A stretch of 6,496 bases of DNA from contig JAILPF010000078.1 of the NCBI GenBank assembly GCA_024699575.1, forward strand, positions 1 to 6,496, read 5' to 3'. How positions within the stretch are numbered: the first letter of the stretch is position 1; each line of letters opens with the position of its first letter. The notes beneath the pieces were generated by a model that worked only from the letters and a program-made list of their open reading frames with translations, was not told the DNA's origin and searched no databases. This document shows, piece after piece, positions 1 to 5,195 of the stretch. Both the position numbers and the translations under genes were made by a program. The stretch comes from Acetatifactor sp. GTDB taxonomy: Bacteria > Bacillota > Clostridia > Lachnospirales > Lachnospiraceae.

Positions 1-354
1 GGTCTCCGGGTTGATATCGGCAAAAACAGGCTTCGCTCCACAGTAGAGTACACAGTTGGAAGAAGCGGCAAAGGTAATGGAACTTACAATTGCTTCATCC
101 CCTTCCTTCAGGCCCGCAGCCATCGCCGCCAAATGCAAAGCAGCAGTTCCGTTTGCAACAACCACACCGTATTTTGCTCCTGTTGCTTCGCATAATTTCT
201 GCTCCAATTCAGCCACTCTGGGACCACAGGTAATCAAATCACTTTTTAAGGTTGCCACAACCGCATCTATATCATCCTGTTCAATACATTGTCTTCCATA
301 ATAGATCGGATTCTCCCTAATAGGAGTTCCTCCAAAAATAGCAAGTTCTTCCAT
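1..354 (-). CDS. PseC-like DegT/DnrJ/EryC1/StrS family sugar aminotransferase, N-terminal part
   Basis: This is the first 118 codons of a PLP-dependent nucleotide-sugar aminotransferase; the rest lies beyond the left edge. The translation begins MEELAIFGGTPIREN. It then shows family features: a TCGPRVAELE segment near residues 42-51, the GAKYGVVVANGTAALHLA stretch (about 59-76) that forms part of the PLP phosphate pocket, and ITFAASSNCVLYCGAKPVFADI (about 93-114). The ITFAASxNCVLYCG wording is the version I associate with UDP-4-amino-4,6-dideoxy-N-acetyl-beta-L-altrosamine transaminase (PseC) of pseudaminic acid synthesis. A perosamine or other 4-keto-sugar aminotransferase remains possible, especially with gmd nearby. 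The catalytic lysine lies outside the window. The start at 354 is supported by AAGGAGGAG at 361-369, six bases upstream; an out-of-frame ATG sits at 359. The gene is divergent from the BlaI-type regulator and has its own promoter. The family call is firm; the exact substrate is inference. Confidence 0.88.
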   Translation of the reverse strand, partial: MEELAIFGGTPIRENPIYYGRQCIEQDDIDAVVATLKSDLITCGPRVAELEQKLCEATGAKYGVVVANGTAALHLAAMAAGLKEGDEAIVSSITFAASSNCVLYCGAKPVFADINPET

Positions 355-384
355 TTCATTCTCCTCCTTGAAGATACTTCTATG

Positions 385-414
385 ATTATAGCACCAATCT
401 GCTGTCATTGTCGA
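385..414 (-). promoter_or_regulatory. Sigma-A promoter for the aminotransferase gene
   Basis: Read on the minus strand, TCGACA (409-414) is followed after 18 bases by a perfect TATAAT (385-390). TGC directly before the -10 gives an extended -10 element. The -10 lies about 30 bases upstream of the aminotransferase start at 354, with the ribosome binding site in between. It points away from the blaI-type promoter, and the two -35 boxes are only 7 bases apart. Confidence 0.75.
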
Positions 415-417
415 TAA

Positions 418-434
418 TTTGTTGACTTAACAAA
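418..434. promoter_or_regulatory. Candidate operator palindrome in the divergent promoter region
   Basis: TTTGTT-GACTT-AACAAA is a 6-bp inverted repeat with a 5-bp centre. It covers the -35 box of the regulator promoter and lies 4 bases from the -35 box of the divergent aminotransferase promoter. BlaI/MecI-type repressors usually bind dyads in their own promoters, so autorepression is a reasonable inference. The sequence is not the classical TACA/TGTA bla operator, and binding is unproven. Confidence 0.4.
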
Positions 435-450
435 ACTTTCTGCTTATAAT
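422..450 (+). promoter_or_regulatory. Sigma-A promoter for the BlaI-type regulator
   Basis: TTGACT (422-427) and a perfect TATAAT (445-450) are separated by the optimal 17 bases. The predicted start of transcription, near 457, gives a leader of about 30 bases before the start codon at 486, with a G-rich Shine-Dalgarno sequence at 473-478. A palindrome overlaps the -35 box, so the promoter is probably repressed by a DNA-binding protein there. Confidence 0.8.
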
Positions 451-485
451 GATGTATGTCAAAATAGATTATAGGGGGTTAGTAT

Positions 486-881
486 ATGGCACAGATGAAT
501 CCAAGAGAGTTGGATGTTTTAAATATCTTATGGAAATCGGATGAGCCCATGATGGCAACGGATATCGTGAATTCCGGCGAGGGTCTGACACAGAGTACAG
601 TCACGGCAGTGTTGCGTAAGCTGCTCAAAGAGAACCTTGTAGAAGTAGTCGGCATCACACACAGTGGCAGAGTTCTCAGCAGGACTTACCGCCCTACAGA
701 AGCTTCCCGTGATGTGATTCTACAGAATTTCACAGAAAGCTACAACAGTTTCCACGATGTGATTTCCGAATCTGCTATTTGTGCGGCAATTCTCACTACC
801 GACAAGACACCGGAAAAGACAAAAGCCGAGGTTAACAAGTTAAAAGCACTTTTAGCCGAGTATGAGAAAAGGTTGAAATAA
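486..881 (+). CDS. BlaI/MecI/CopY-family winged-helix transcriptional repressor
   Basis: This 131-residue protein has the usual BlaI/MecI length. The winged-helix domain spans about residues 6-70: RELDVLNILWKSDEPMMATDIV (helices 1-2), LTQSTVTAVLRKLLKENLVE (recognition helix, about 34-53), and a wing ending in RTYRP. The C-terminal part (about 73-131) is helical and charged, matching the dimerisation region. Family members are dimeric repressors inactivated when a paired M56 membrane protease signals, and such a protease gene follows. By hand alignment with staphylococcal BlaI from memory, the Asn-Phe cleavage site falls at Thr-Thr (104-105); the only NF pair here is at 81-82, so processing may differ. 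The start is set by AGGGGG at 473-478, seven bases upstream; a second ATG at residue 4 is possible. The beta-lactam link of the name should not be assumed. Confidence 0.93.
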   Translation: MAQMNPRELDVLNILWKSDEPMMATDIVNSGEGLTQSTVTAVLRKLLKENLVEVVGITHSGRVLSRTYRPTEASRDVILQNFTESYNSFHDVISESAICAAILTTDKTPEKTKAEVNKLKALLAEYEKRLK

Positions 882-890
882 ACCTTTTTT
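865..890 (+). terminator. Weak intrinsic terminator or attenuator overlapping the regulator stop codon
   Basis: AGAAAAGGTT (865-874) pairs with AACCTTTTTT (881-890) around the loop GAAATA. The stem is 10 bp with one G-U pair and ends in a T run. The stop codon TAA (879-881) lies in the loop and right arm. Only two to three G-C pairs are present, so it more likely attenuates than fully stops transcription into the peptidase gene. Confidence 0.45.
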
Positions 891-903
891 CATTTCGTTT
901 AAG

Positions 904-940
904 ATGACATTTTAAAGTAATGTTTACTTCTTTTTGTCAT
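904..940. repeat. 37-bp dyad between the repressor and peptidase genes, candidate operator
   Basis: An exactly symmetric inverted repeat is centred on position 922. The outer arms are ATGACA (904-909) and TGTCAT (935-940). The inner arms are AAGTAA (915-920) and TTACTT (924-929) around TGT. The two 5-base stretches between arms do not pair. Symmetry about a single centre fits a site for a dimeric regulator such as the BlaI protein upstream; RNA structure is also possible. The right half overlaps a weak candidate promoter for the peptidase gene. Confidence 0.45.
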
Positions 941-952
941 TGAATCGATACT
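923..952 (+). promoter_or_regulatory. Weak candidate promoter for the M56 peptidase gene
   Basis: TTTACT (923-928) and GATACT (947-952) are spaced by 18 bases; each matches the sigma-A consensus at four of six positions. The -35 box lies inside the dyad at 904-940, which would suit repression. It would give a leader of about 50 bases to the start at 1010. Readthrough from the upstream gene is an equally good source of transcription. Confidence 0.25.
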
Positions 953-1009
953 CCCATATATTTTCAGAATTTTGACGTTATTTTATTGAATTACGAAAGA
1001 GGATCTTAG

Positions 1010-2203
1010 ATGAACTTTTCATTTTCTGCTATCTATATGACCGTGTTTGCAACAAATCTCATGGTTATTGTTCTGGCCCTATGTTTTAGGAACTCTAAAA
1101 TCATGACCACCATGGGTTATCGTCTTTTAGCATTATTCACATTGTTTGCGTTTCTGCGAGCGTTTTTCCCTTTAGAACTAGTTCACAATCAGATGCTTCC
1201 CCTTCCCGAATGGTTTTCAGAAATTCTGGTATTTTTGCGCTATATACGTTTCAAAACACCTGTGCATAACTTTTCTATCTGGTCACTTCTGGCTATCATA
1301 TGGCTGATTGGATGTATTGTCTTATTCATCAGAGCACTGCGCGAAAGCTTACGCACGCGGTATTATATTTTATCACATGGTCTAGCAGTCACTAAGAATG
1401 CGCCTTACAACAAAATTCTTAATCAAATTTGTGAACAGAGGAAACGAAAGCTGCACTTTGAAATTCTCCAGCTTGATGAGTTGGATATTCCTCTTGCATA
1501 TGGCCTTTTTCACCACTATATCTTGATTCCTTCGCACCTTCGTCTCACAGAGGATGAATGGTATTATGTACTGGGTCATGAAGCTGCTCACCATTTTAAT
1601 TATGACTTATATAAAAAGCTATTTGTCAGACTAATCACCATTGTCTATTGGTGGAACCCTTTTTGTCATCTTTTAAGCAGCCAGTGCGATATGATACTGG
1701 AGATGCAGATTGACCATACACTGACCACCGCTACCTCTAAATCCTGGATTGATTACGTCAAATGCCTTCTCAATGTGGCAGATCAGGCTACTGACAATGC
1801 TCAACCCAAAGTAGCTCAATCCGCTCCATTGCTAAAGAATGATATAAGTGCCCTGGAAATGCGCTTCCAGATGATGGCCCCCTCCGAATCTAAACGGAAA
1901 TATGGATTAAATATATTATTTGTTATTATTGTTATTTCTATTTTTATATTGTCTTATCTCTATACCTTTGAAGCATATTATGTGAGGGAGGATATAGCTT
2001 CCGTCACTGTTTCTCCCTCCTCTGATGGCAGTTTTGCCGTTCAGCTTGAGGATGGAAGTTATGATATTTACTTGTCGGGCTTTTTTATAGAAAATGTGAA
2101 TTCCCTAGAATATTATCCATCGGATTTGCCCATCCTCACTGCCCCACCTATGACAGAAGATATTCCCAACTTTCCTCAAGGTTGGAGAGATAATATCAAC
2201 TAA
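1010..2203 (+). CDS. M56 (BlaR1-type) membrane zinc metallopeptidase with a short extracellular tail
   Basis: This 397-residue protein has predicted membrane segments at about 8-25, 37-55, 88-108 and 301-320. The protease domain between the third and fourth segments carries the HEXXH zinc motif as H190-E191-A-A-H194 (context VLGHEAAHHFNYD). A downstream glutamate, E231 in LEMQIDHT, is the likely third zinc ligand, followed by D235. The YWWNPF segment (213-218) is also typical of BlaR1/MecR1 proteases. In BlaR1 a penicillin-binding sensor of roughly 250 residues follows the last membrane segment. Here only about 77 residues follow, with no SxxK-type serine motif recognised, so it must sense something else. 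The start is set by AGAGGA at 998-1003, six bases upstream. It lies 128 bp after the repressor gene and 36 bp before a small exported protein gene. Likely role: sense an envelope signal and relieve repression by the paired regulator (inference). Confidence 0.9.
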   Translation: MNFSFSAIYMTVFATNLMVIVLALCFRNSKIMTTMGYRLLALFTLFAFLRAFFPLELVHNQMLPLPEWFSEILVFLRYIRFKTPVHNFSIWSLLAIIWLIGCIVLFIRALRESLRTRYYILSHGLAVTKNAPYNKILNQICEQRKRKLHFEILQLDELDIPLAYGLFHHYILIPSHLRLTEDEWYYVLGHEAAHHFNYDLYKKLFVRLITIVYWWNPFCHLLSSQCDMILEMQIDHTLTTATSKSWIDYVKCLLNVADQATDNAQPKVAQSAPLLKNDISALEMRFQMMAPSESKRKYGLNILFVIIVISIFILSYLYTFEAYYVREDIASVTVSPSSDGSFAVQLEDGSYDIYLSGFFIENVNSLEYYPSDLPILTAPPMTEDIPNFPQGWRDNIN

Positions 2204-2209
2204 TTTTAT

Positions 2210-2226
2210 TACATGCACAGCATGTA
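2210..2226 (+). repeat. Perfect palindrome next to the small-protein ribosome binding site
   Basis: TACATGC-ACA-GCATGTA has 7-bp perfect arms around a 3-base centre. It ends two bases before the AAAGGAG ribosome binding site (2228-2234) of the small exported protein. As RNA it would form a small hairpin beside the binding site. As DNA it contains TACA and TGTA half-sites like those of BlaI/CopY operators, but at much wider spacing than the usual two bases. Confidence 0.4.
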
Positions 2227-2239
2227 GAAAGGAGCTTCT

Positions 2240-2473
2240 ATGAAAGCAAAAAAATTATTAACCATCGCCGGGATTACTTGTTTTGTCCTTGCAACATTTT
2301 TTAGTCCTACCACAACTGTGGTAACCCACGCAGCAGCACCCACTGAGTATACGATTCAGTCTGACATTTTGGAATGGCGTTATTTGTTTGAAGGAAATGC
2401 AGTCTACAAACGCCTTTATAATGCGTCATCCGGAAATTGGGTTGGTGACTGGATTTTTGTGCGTTATTTATAA
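2240..2473 (+). CDS. Small exported protein of unknown function, third gene of the BlaI-M56 module
   Basis: This 77-residue product starts with a clear signal peptide: KAKK, a hydrophobic core at about 6-22, and an AAA cleavage site near residues 31-33. The mature part is only about 44-46 residues and rich in aromatics, with EWRY (45-48), YKRLYN (56-61), NWVGDW (66-71) and RYL at the end. There are no mature-region cysteines, no membrane anchor and no sortase signal, so it should be released or stay loosely bound to the wall. The start is well supported by AAAGGAG at 2228-2234, five bases upstream. It follows the peptidase gene by 36 bp, and a strong terminator lies about 107 bp downstream. 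I recall similar small secreted proteins with YKRLYN and W-x-G-x-W wording in Lachnospiraceae, but know no function. It could be an effector of the stress module, a ligand for the peptidase, or a secreted peptide. Confidence 0.8.
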   Translation: MKAKKLLTIAGITCFVLATFFSPTTTVVTHAAAPTEYTIQSDILEWRYLFEGNAVYKRLYNASSGNWVGDWIFVRYL

Positions 2474-2481
2474 TAATGATT

Positions 2482-2549
2482 TGTCACAATTATCTATATA
2501 GAGTATTTGCATATGTGACTATGTCGTATTACTAGTACATTCATATGCA
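2482..2549. repeat. Palindrome-rich AT-rich spacer after the small exported protein gene
   Basis: Several inverted repeats overlap here. GTCACA (2483-2488) pairs with TGTGAC (2514-2519). TGCATATG (2508-2515) pairs with CATATGCA (2542-2549). TCTATATAGA (2493-2502) is self-complementary. The first two share bases and cannot form together. No open reading frame with a ribosome binding site was found. The role is unknown; it could be a 3' UTR structure or a set of binding sites. Confidence 0.35.
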
Positions 2550-2579
2550 TTCTATTTTACAACTTCATATGGATTCAGC

Positions 2580-2615
2580 GAAGGCAGGAGCAACTCTCCT
2601 GTCTTCTTTATTTTC
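2580..2615 (+). terminator. Intrinsic terminator of the BlaI-M56-small protein unit
   Basis: GAAGGCAGGAG (2580-2590) pairs with CTCCTGTCTTC (2596-2606) around the loop CAACT. The stem is 11 bp with one G-U pair. The T-rich stretch TTTATTTT follows at 2607-2614. It lies 107 bp after the small-protein stop and separates this unit from gmd. Confidence 0.8.
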
Positions 2616-2629
2616 GTAGCATCTATTCC

Positions 2630-2660
2630 TTGATTGCATGGTTTTACAGGATGTGATAAG
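2630..2660 (+). promoter_or_regulatory. Candidate promoter for the gmd-manC operon
   Basis: TGT followed by GATAAG (2655-2660) forms an extended -10 element. TTGATT (2630-2635) is a possible -35 box, but the 19-base spacing is longer than ideal. It lies between the terminator at 2580-2615 and the gmd start at 2694, where a promoter is expected. Confidence 0.4.
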
Positions 2661-2693
2661 ATAAAAGAGATTATTGAAACATGGAGGTTTTCT

Positions 2694-3740
2694 ATGAAAA
2701 AAGCATTGATTACCGGCATCACAGGACAGGATGGGTCCTATCTGGCTGAATTTCTGTTGACGAAAGGATATGAAGTACACGGACTTGTACGCCGTGCCTC
2801 CCTTTCCAATACCGCCCGCATAGATCATCTGCTTGCGGATGGCAGTATCACACTGCACGACGGAGATTTGACAGATTCCTCATCCTTAATCCGTATCATT
2901 GGATTGATAGCGCCGGATGAAATATATAATCTTGCTGCTCAGTCACATGTGCAGGTGTCTTTTGATGTTCCCGAATATTCGGGAGATGTGGATGCCATCG
3001 GTGTGCTCCGTATCCTGGAGGCAGTAAGAATTCTGGGGCTAACACATAAAACCAGAATCTATCAGGCATCCACTTCCGAATTATTTGGAAAAGTGGAAGA
3101 GATTCCGCAGCGTGAAACCACGCCCTTCCATCCATACAGTCCCTATGCAATCGCAAAACAGTATGGATTCTGGATGGTCAAAGAATATCGCGAAGCATAC
3201 GGTATGTTTGCCGTTAACGGCATCCTTTTTAACCATGAGTCTGAACGCAGAGGCGAGACCTTTGTCACCAGAAAAATCACTCTGGCTGCAGGCCGTATCG
3301 CCGAAGGTCTTCAGGATCATCTGGAGCTCGGGAACCTGGATTCCCTGCGCGATTGGGGATACGCCAAGGATTATGTGGAATGTATGTGGATGATTCTTCA
3401 ACACGATACTCCCGAAGATTTTGTTATCGCCACCGGCGAGCAGCACACGGTACGTGATTTTACCGAAAAAGCCTTCAAGGCAAATGGAATTGATATCCGC
3501 TGGGAGAGCACCGGTCTCGATGAAAAAGGCTACGACAAAAACACCGGTAAACTTTTGGTTTGTGTCAATCCGGAATGGTTCCGCCCTACTGATGTGGATA
3601 ATCTTTGGGGAGATCCTACCAAAGCCAAGACAGTTTTGGGATGGAATCCCCAGAAGACGAGCTACGAAGAACTGGTCCGCATCATGGCTGAACACGACCG
3701 CATGATTGCAAAACGCGAGGCAGCTTTAAAGAACGTTTAG
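2694..3740 (+). CDS. gmd: GDP-mannose 4,6-dehydratase
   Basis: This cytoplasmic short-chain dehydrogenase/reductase family enzyme converts GDP-D-mannose to GDP-4-keto-6-deoxy-D-mannose, the branch point to GDP-fucose, GDP-rhamnose and perosamine. The 348-residue length is normal for the family. The Rossmann NADP site is [12 protein letters not shown] (8-19), with the cofactor-specificity segment [13 protein letters not shown] at 31-43. The catalytic set is T127 and E129 (in ASTSELFG) with Y151 and K155 (YAIAK). The signature [17 protein letters not shown] (180-196) and the C-terminal [14 protein letters not shown] (306-319) are diagnostic. The start at 2694 is chosen because GGAGG (2683-2687) lies six bases upstream and the protein then begins [14 protein letters not shown]; an in-frame upstream ATG at 2634 has no such support. 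manC starts 11 bases after the stop, so the two are an operon. No GDP-fucose synthase or other next-step gene lies in the window, so the final sugar is unknown. Confidence 0.97.
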   Translation: MKKALITGITGQDGSYLAEFLLTKGYEVHGLVRRASLSNTARIDHLLADGSITLHDGDLTDSSSLIRIIGLIAPDEIYNLAAQSHVQVSFDVPEYSGDVDAIGVLRILEAVRILGLTHKTRIYQASTSELFGKVEEIPQRETTPFHPYSPYAIAKQYGFWMVKEYREAYGMFAVNGILFNHESERRGETFVTRKITLAAGRIAEGLQDHLELGNLDSLRDWGYAKDYVECMWMILQHDTPEDFVIATGEQHTVRDFTEKAFKANGIDIRWESTGLDEKGYDKNTGKLLVCVNPEWFRPTDVDNLWGDPTKAKTVLGWNPQKTSYEELVRIMAEHDRMIAKREAALKNV

Positions 3741-3751
3741 GAGACGAGTCT

Positions 3752-5065
3752 ATGAACATAATACTTTTGTCCGGCGGTTCCGGCAAACGCCTCTGGCCAT
3801 TGTCCAACGATATCCGCTCCAAACAATTCATTAAAATTTTCCGGACTGCCGACGGCGATTATGAATCCATGGTGCAGCGTGTCTACCGTCAAATACGGTC
3901 CGCAGATGCTACTGCCAATATCACCATTGCCACCTCCAAGTCACAGGTATCCACCCTTCACAATCAATTGGGGGATTCTGTCGGCATCTGCGTGGAGCCT
4001 TGTAGGAGAGATACTTTTCCGGCAATTACGCTGGCTTGTGCTTACCTTGTCGATGTATTGAACATCTCCCCCACGGAGCCTGTCGTTGTCTGTCCGGTTG
4101 ACCCATATGTCGACAGCAGTTATTTTGAAGCCCTGCTCCGTCTGAGCAAGCTTGCTCAAAATGATGATGTGAACCTGACACTTATGGGCATGGAACCAAC
4201 TTATCCCAGTGAGAAATACGGATACATTATTCCGGGAAATGCCAAGCTTGTGAGCGAAGTAAAAAGTTTTAAAGAAAAACCATCTGCCAAAATCGCCAGG
4301 GAATATATAAAGCAAGGAGCTCTTTGGAACGGTGGAGTTTTTGCTTTCAAACCCAAATACGTTCTGGAACGTGCTCATCAGCTGATTGATTTTACAGATT
4401 ACTTGGATCTTCTTGCCAAATATGAAACACTTCCAAAAATCAGTTTTGACTATGCGGTTGTTGAAAAAGAATCCAAAATTCAAGTTCTTCGGTACGGTGG
4501 AGAATGGAAGGATATCGGGACCTGGAATACCCTCGCTGAAGCCATGGAAGAAAATGTTATCGGGAATGCGATTCTCAATGAGACCTGTGAAAATGTTCAC
4601 GTAATCAATGAGCTGGATGTTCCTATCCTATGTATGGGCTTAAAAAACAAAGTAGTCTCTGCAAGTGCAGAAGGTATTCTGGTATCAGACAAGGAACAAT
4701 CCAGCTATATAAAGCCTTTTGTAGATAACATCGATCAGGAAATCATGTTTGCAGAGAAATCCTGGGGAAGCTATCAGGTAGTAGATGTCGAGGAAGAGAG
4801 TCTGACCGTCAAGGTTACTTTAAATCCCGGTCATAAAATGAATTATCACAGTCATGAACACCGCGATGAAACCTGGACAGTAATCGCAGGCAAAGGTCGC
4901 ACCATCATTGATGGGGTTGAACGCTTCGTTCAAGCCGGAGATGTAGTGACCATGAAAGCCGGGTGCAAGCACACTGTTATAGCGGAAACCGAATTGAAAA
5001 TTATGGAAGTGCAACTGGGAAAAGATATCAGTGTACAAGACAAGCAGAAATTTGATTTGCCATAA
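3752..5065 (+). CDS. manC: Mannose-1-phosphate guanylyltransferase with C-terminal cupin (ManC type)
   Basis: This 437-residue enzyme joins mannose-1-phosphate and GTP to give GDP-mannose, the substrate of the dehydratase encoded just upstream. The nucleotidyltransferase domain (about 1-260) shows LSGGSGKRLWPLS (6-18) with SKQF (23-26), EPCRRDTFPA (82-91), the PVDP segment (115-118), KYGYI (155-159), FKEKP (173-177), WNGGVF (192-197) and FDYAVVEK (232-239). After a linker domain, a type II phosphomannose isomerase-like cupin (about 333-435) carries a metal-site pattern: H366, H368 and E373 in YHSHEHRDETW, and H407 in CKHTV. Whether the cupin has isomerase activity cannot be told from sequence; the full QxxHHHRxEHW-type motif is altered. 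AGGAGA at 3739-3744 overlaps the gmd stop codon and lies seven bases before the start, so the two genes are probably translated together. A long terminator follows. Confidence 0.95.
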   Translation: MNIILLSGGSGKRLWPLSNDIRSKQFIKIFRTADGDYESMVQRVYRQIRSADATANITIATSKSQVSTLHNQLGDSVGICVEPCRRDTFPAITLACAYLVDVLNISPTEPVVVCPVDPYVDSSYFEALLRLSKLAQNDDVNLTLMGMEPTYPSEKYGYIIPGNAKLVSEVKSFKEKPSAKIAREYIKQGALWNGGVFAFKPKYVLERAHQLIDFTDYLDLLAKYETLPKISFDYAVVEKESKIQVLRYGGEWKDIGTWNTLAEAMEENVIGNAILNETCENVHVINELDVPILCMGLKNKVVSASAEGILVSDKEQSSYIKPFVDNIDQEIMFAEKSWGSYQVVDVEEESLTVKVTLNPGHKMNYHSHEHRDETWTVIAGKGRTIIDGVERFVQAGDVVTMKAGCKHTVIAETELKIMEVQLGKDISVQDKQKFDLP

Positions 5066-5089
5066 TGTGTTACAAATGAAAAAAGCGCA

Positions 5090-5141
5090 AAAAAAGAGCG
5101 TGTGGAAAAATGAGAAACCATTTTTTCATGCGCTCTTTTTT
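5090..5141. terminator. Long bidirectional intrinsic terminator between convergent units
   Basis: A 23-bp hairpin has arms 5090-5112 and 5119-5141 and the 6-base loop AGAAAC. Only three positions are G-U wobbles on the plus-strand transcript. The outer stem is A-rich on the left and T-rich on the right around the GAGCG/CGCTC core, so it gives a U tract on both strands. On the plus strand it ends gmd-manC, 24 bases past the manC stop. On the minus strand it would stop transcripts from the surface-protein unit and from the candidate promoter at 5196-5224. Confidence 0.88.
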
Positions 5142-5148
5142 GTTTCTT

Positions 5149-5171
5149 ATTGACGCTTTATGCGAATCAAT
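5149..5171. repeat. Small imperfect inverted repeat in the convergent gap
   Basis: ATTGACGC (5149-5156) pairs with GCG (5162-5164) and TCAAT (5167-5171) across the loop TTTAT, leaving a 2-base bulge (5165-5166). The pairing extends outward by GTTTC (5142-5146) with GAAAC (5173-5177) across a 2-by-2 mismatch. It forms the 5' hairpin of the candidate minus-strand RNA. Confidence 0.4.
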
Positions 5172-5195
5172 CCGAAACTCCCCTTTTACACTACA

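Larger units (their letters stand above)
5090..5189 (-). ncRNA. Candidate small structured RNA of about 100 nt
   Basis: A near-consensus minus-strand promoter (5196-5224) would start RNA near 5187-5189, and the hairpin at 5090-5141 would end it. No gene on this strand lies downstream before the terminator. The predicted RNA has a 5' hairpin: GUUUC (5177-5173) pairs with GAAAC (5146-5142), an AUUGA/UCAAU stem lies inside, then CGC/GCG closes the loop AUAAA, with a GG/AA internal loop and a UU bulge. The terminator hairpin follows. No known RNA family is recognised. It could instead be the trailing part of the surface-protein transcript. This is a hand prediction only. Confidence 0.4.

Noticed and set aside
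56..301. 81-residue plus-strand open frame
   Set aside because: It lies fully inside the minus-strand aminotransferase, whose motifs and ribosome binding site are clear; its protein has no recognisable features.
972..1000. TTGACG box just before the M56 gene as a -35 element
   Set aside because: No -10-like sequence is found at 16-19 bases; that stretch is the ribosome binding site region.
486..2203. Calling the pair a beta-lactam resistance system (blaI-blaR1)
   Set aside because: The peptidase lacks the penicillin-binding sensor domain and no beta-lactamase or PBP gene is present; only the regulator and protease families are supported.
2634..2693. Upstream in-frame ATG giving gmd 20 extra residues
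   Set aside because: The extension has no ribosome binding site, overlaps the likely promoter, and precedes the normal Gmd N-terminus; GGAGG sits correctly before the ATG at 2694.
3081..3695. 204-residue minus-strand open frame inside gmd
   Set aside because: It is a shadow of the gmd coding frame, with no ribosome binding site or family features; gmd has full catalytic motifs.
3941..4600. 219-residue minus-strand open frame inside manC
   Set aside because: It is a shadow of manC; the composition is irregular and no start signal is present.
5070..5129. 19-codon minus-strand open frame beginning MKKWFLIF
   Set aside because: It lies within the terminator hairpin, has no Shine-Dalgarno sequence, and its phenylalanine/leucine-rich content follows from the T runs.
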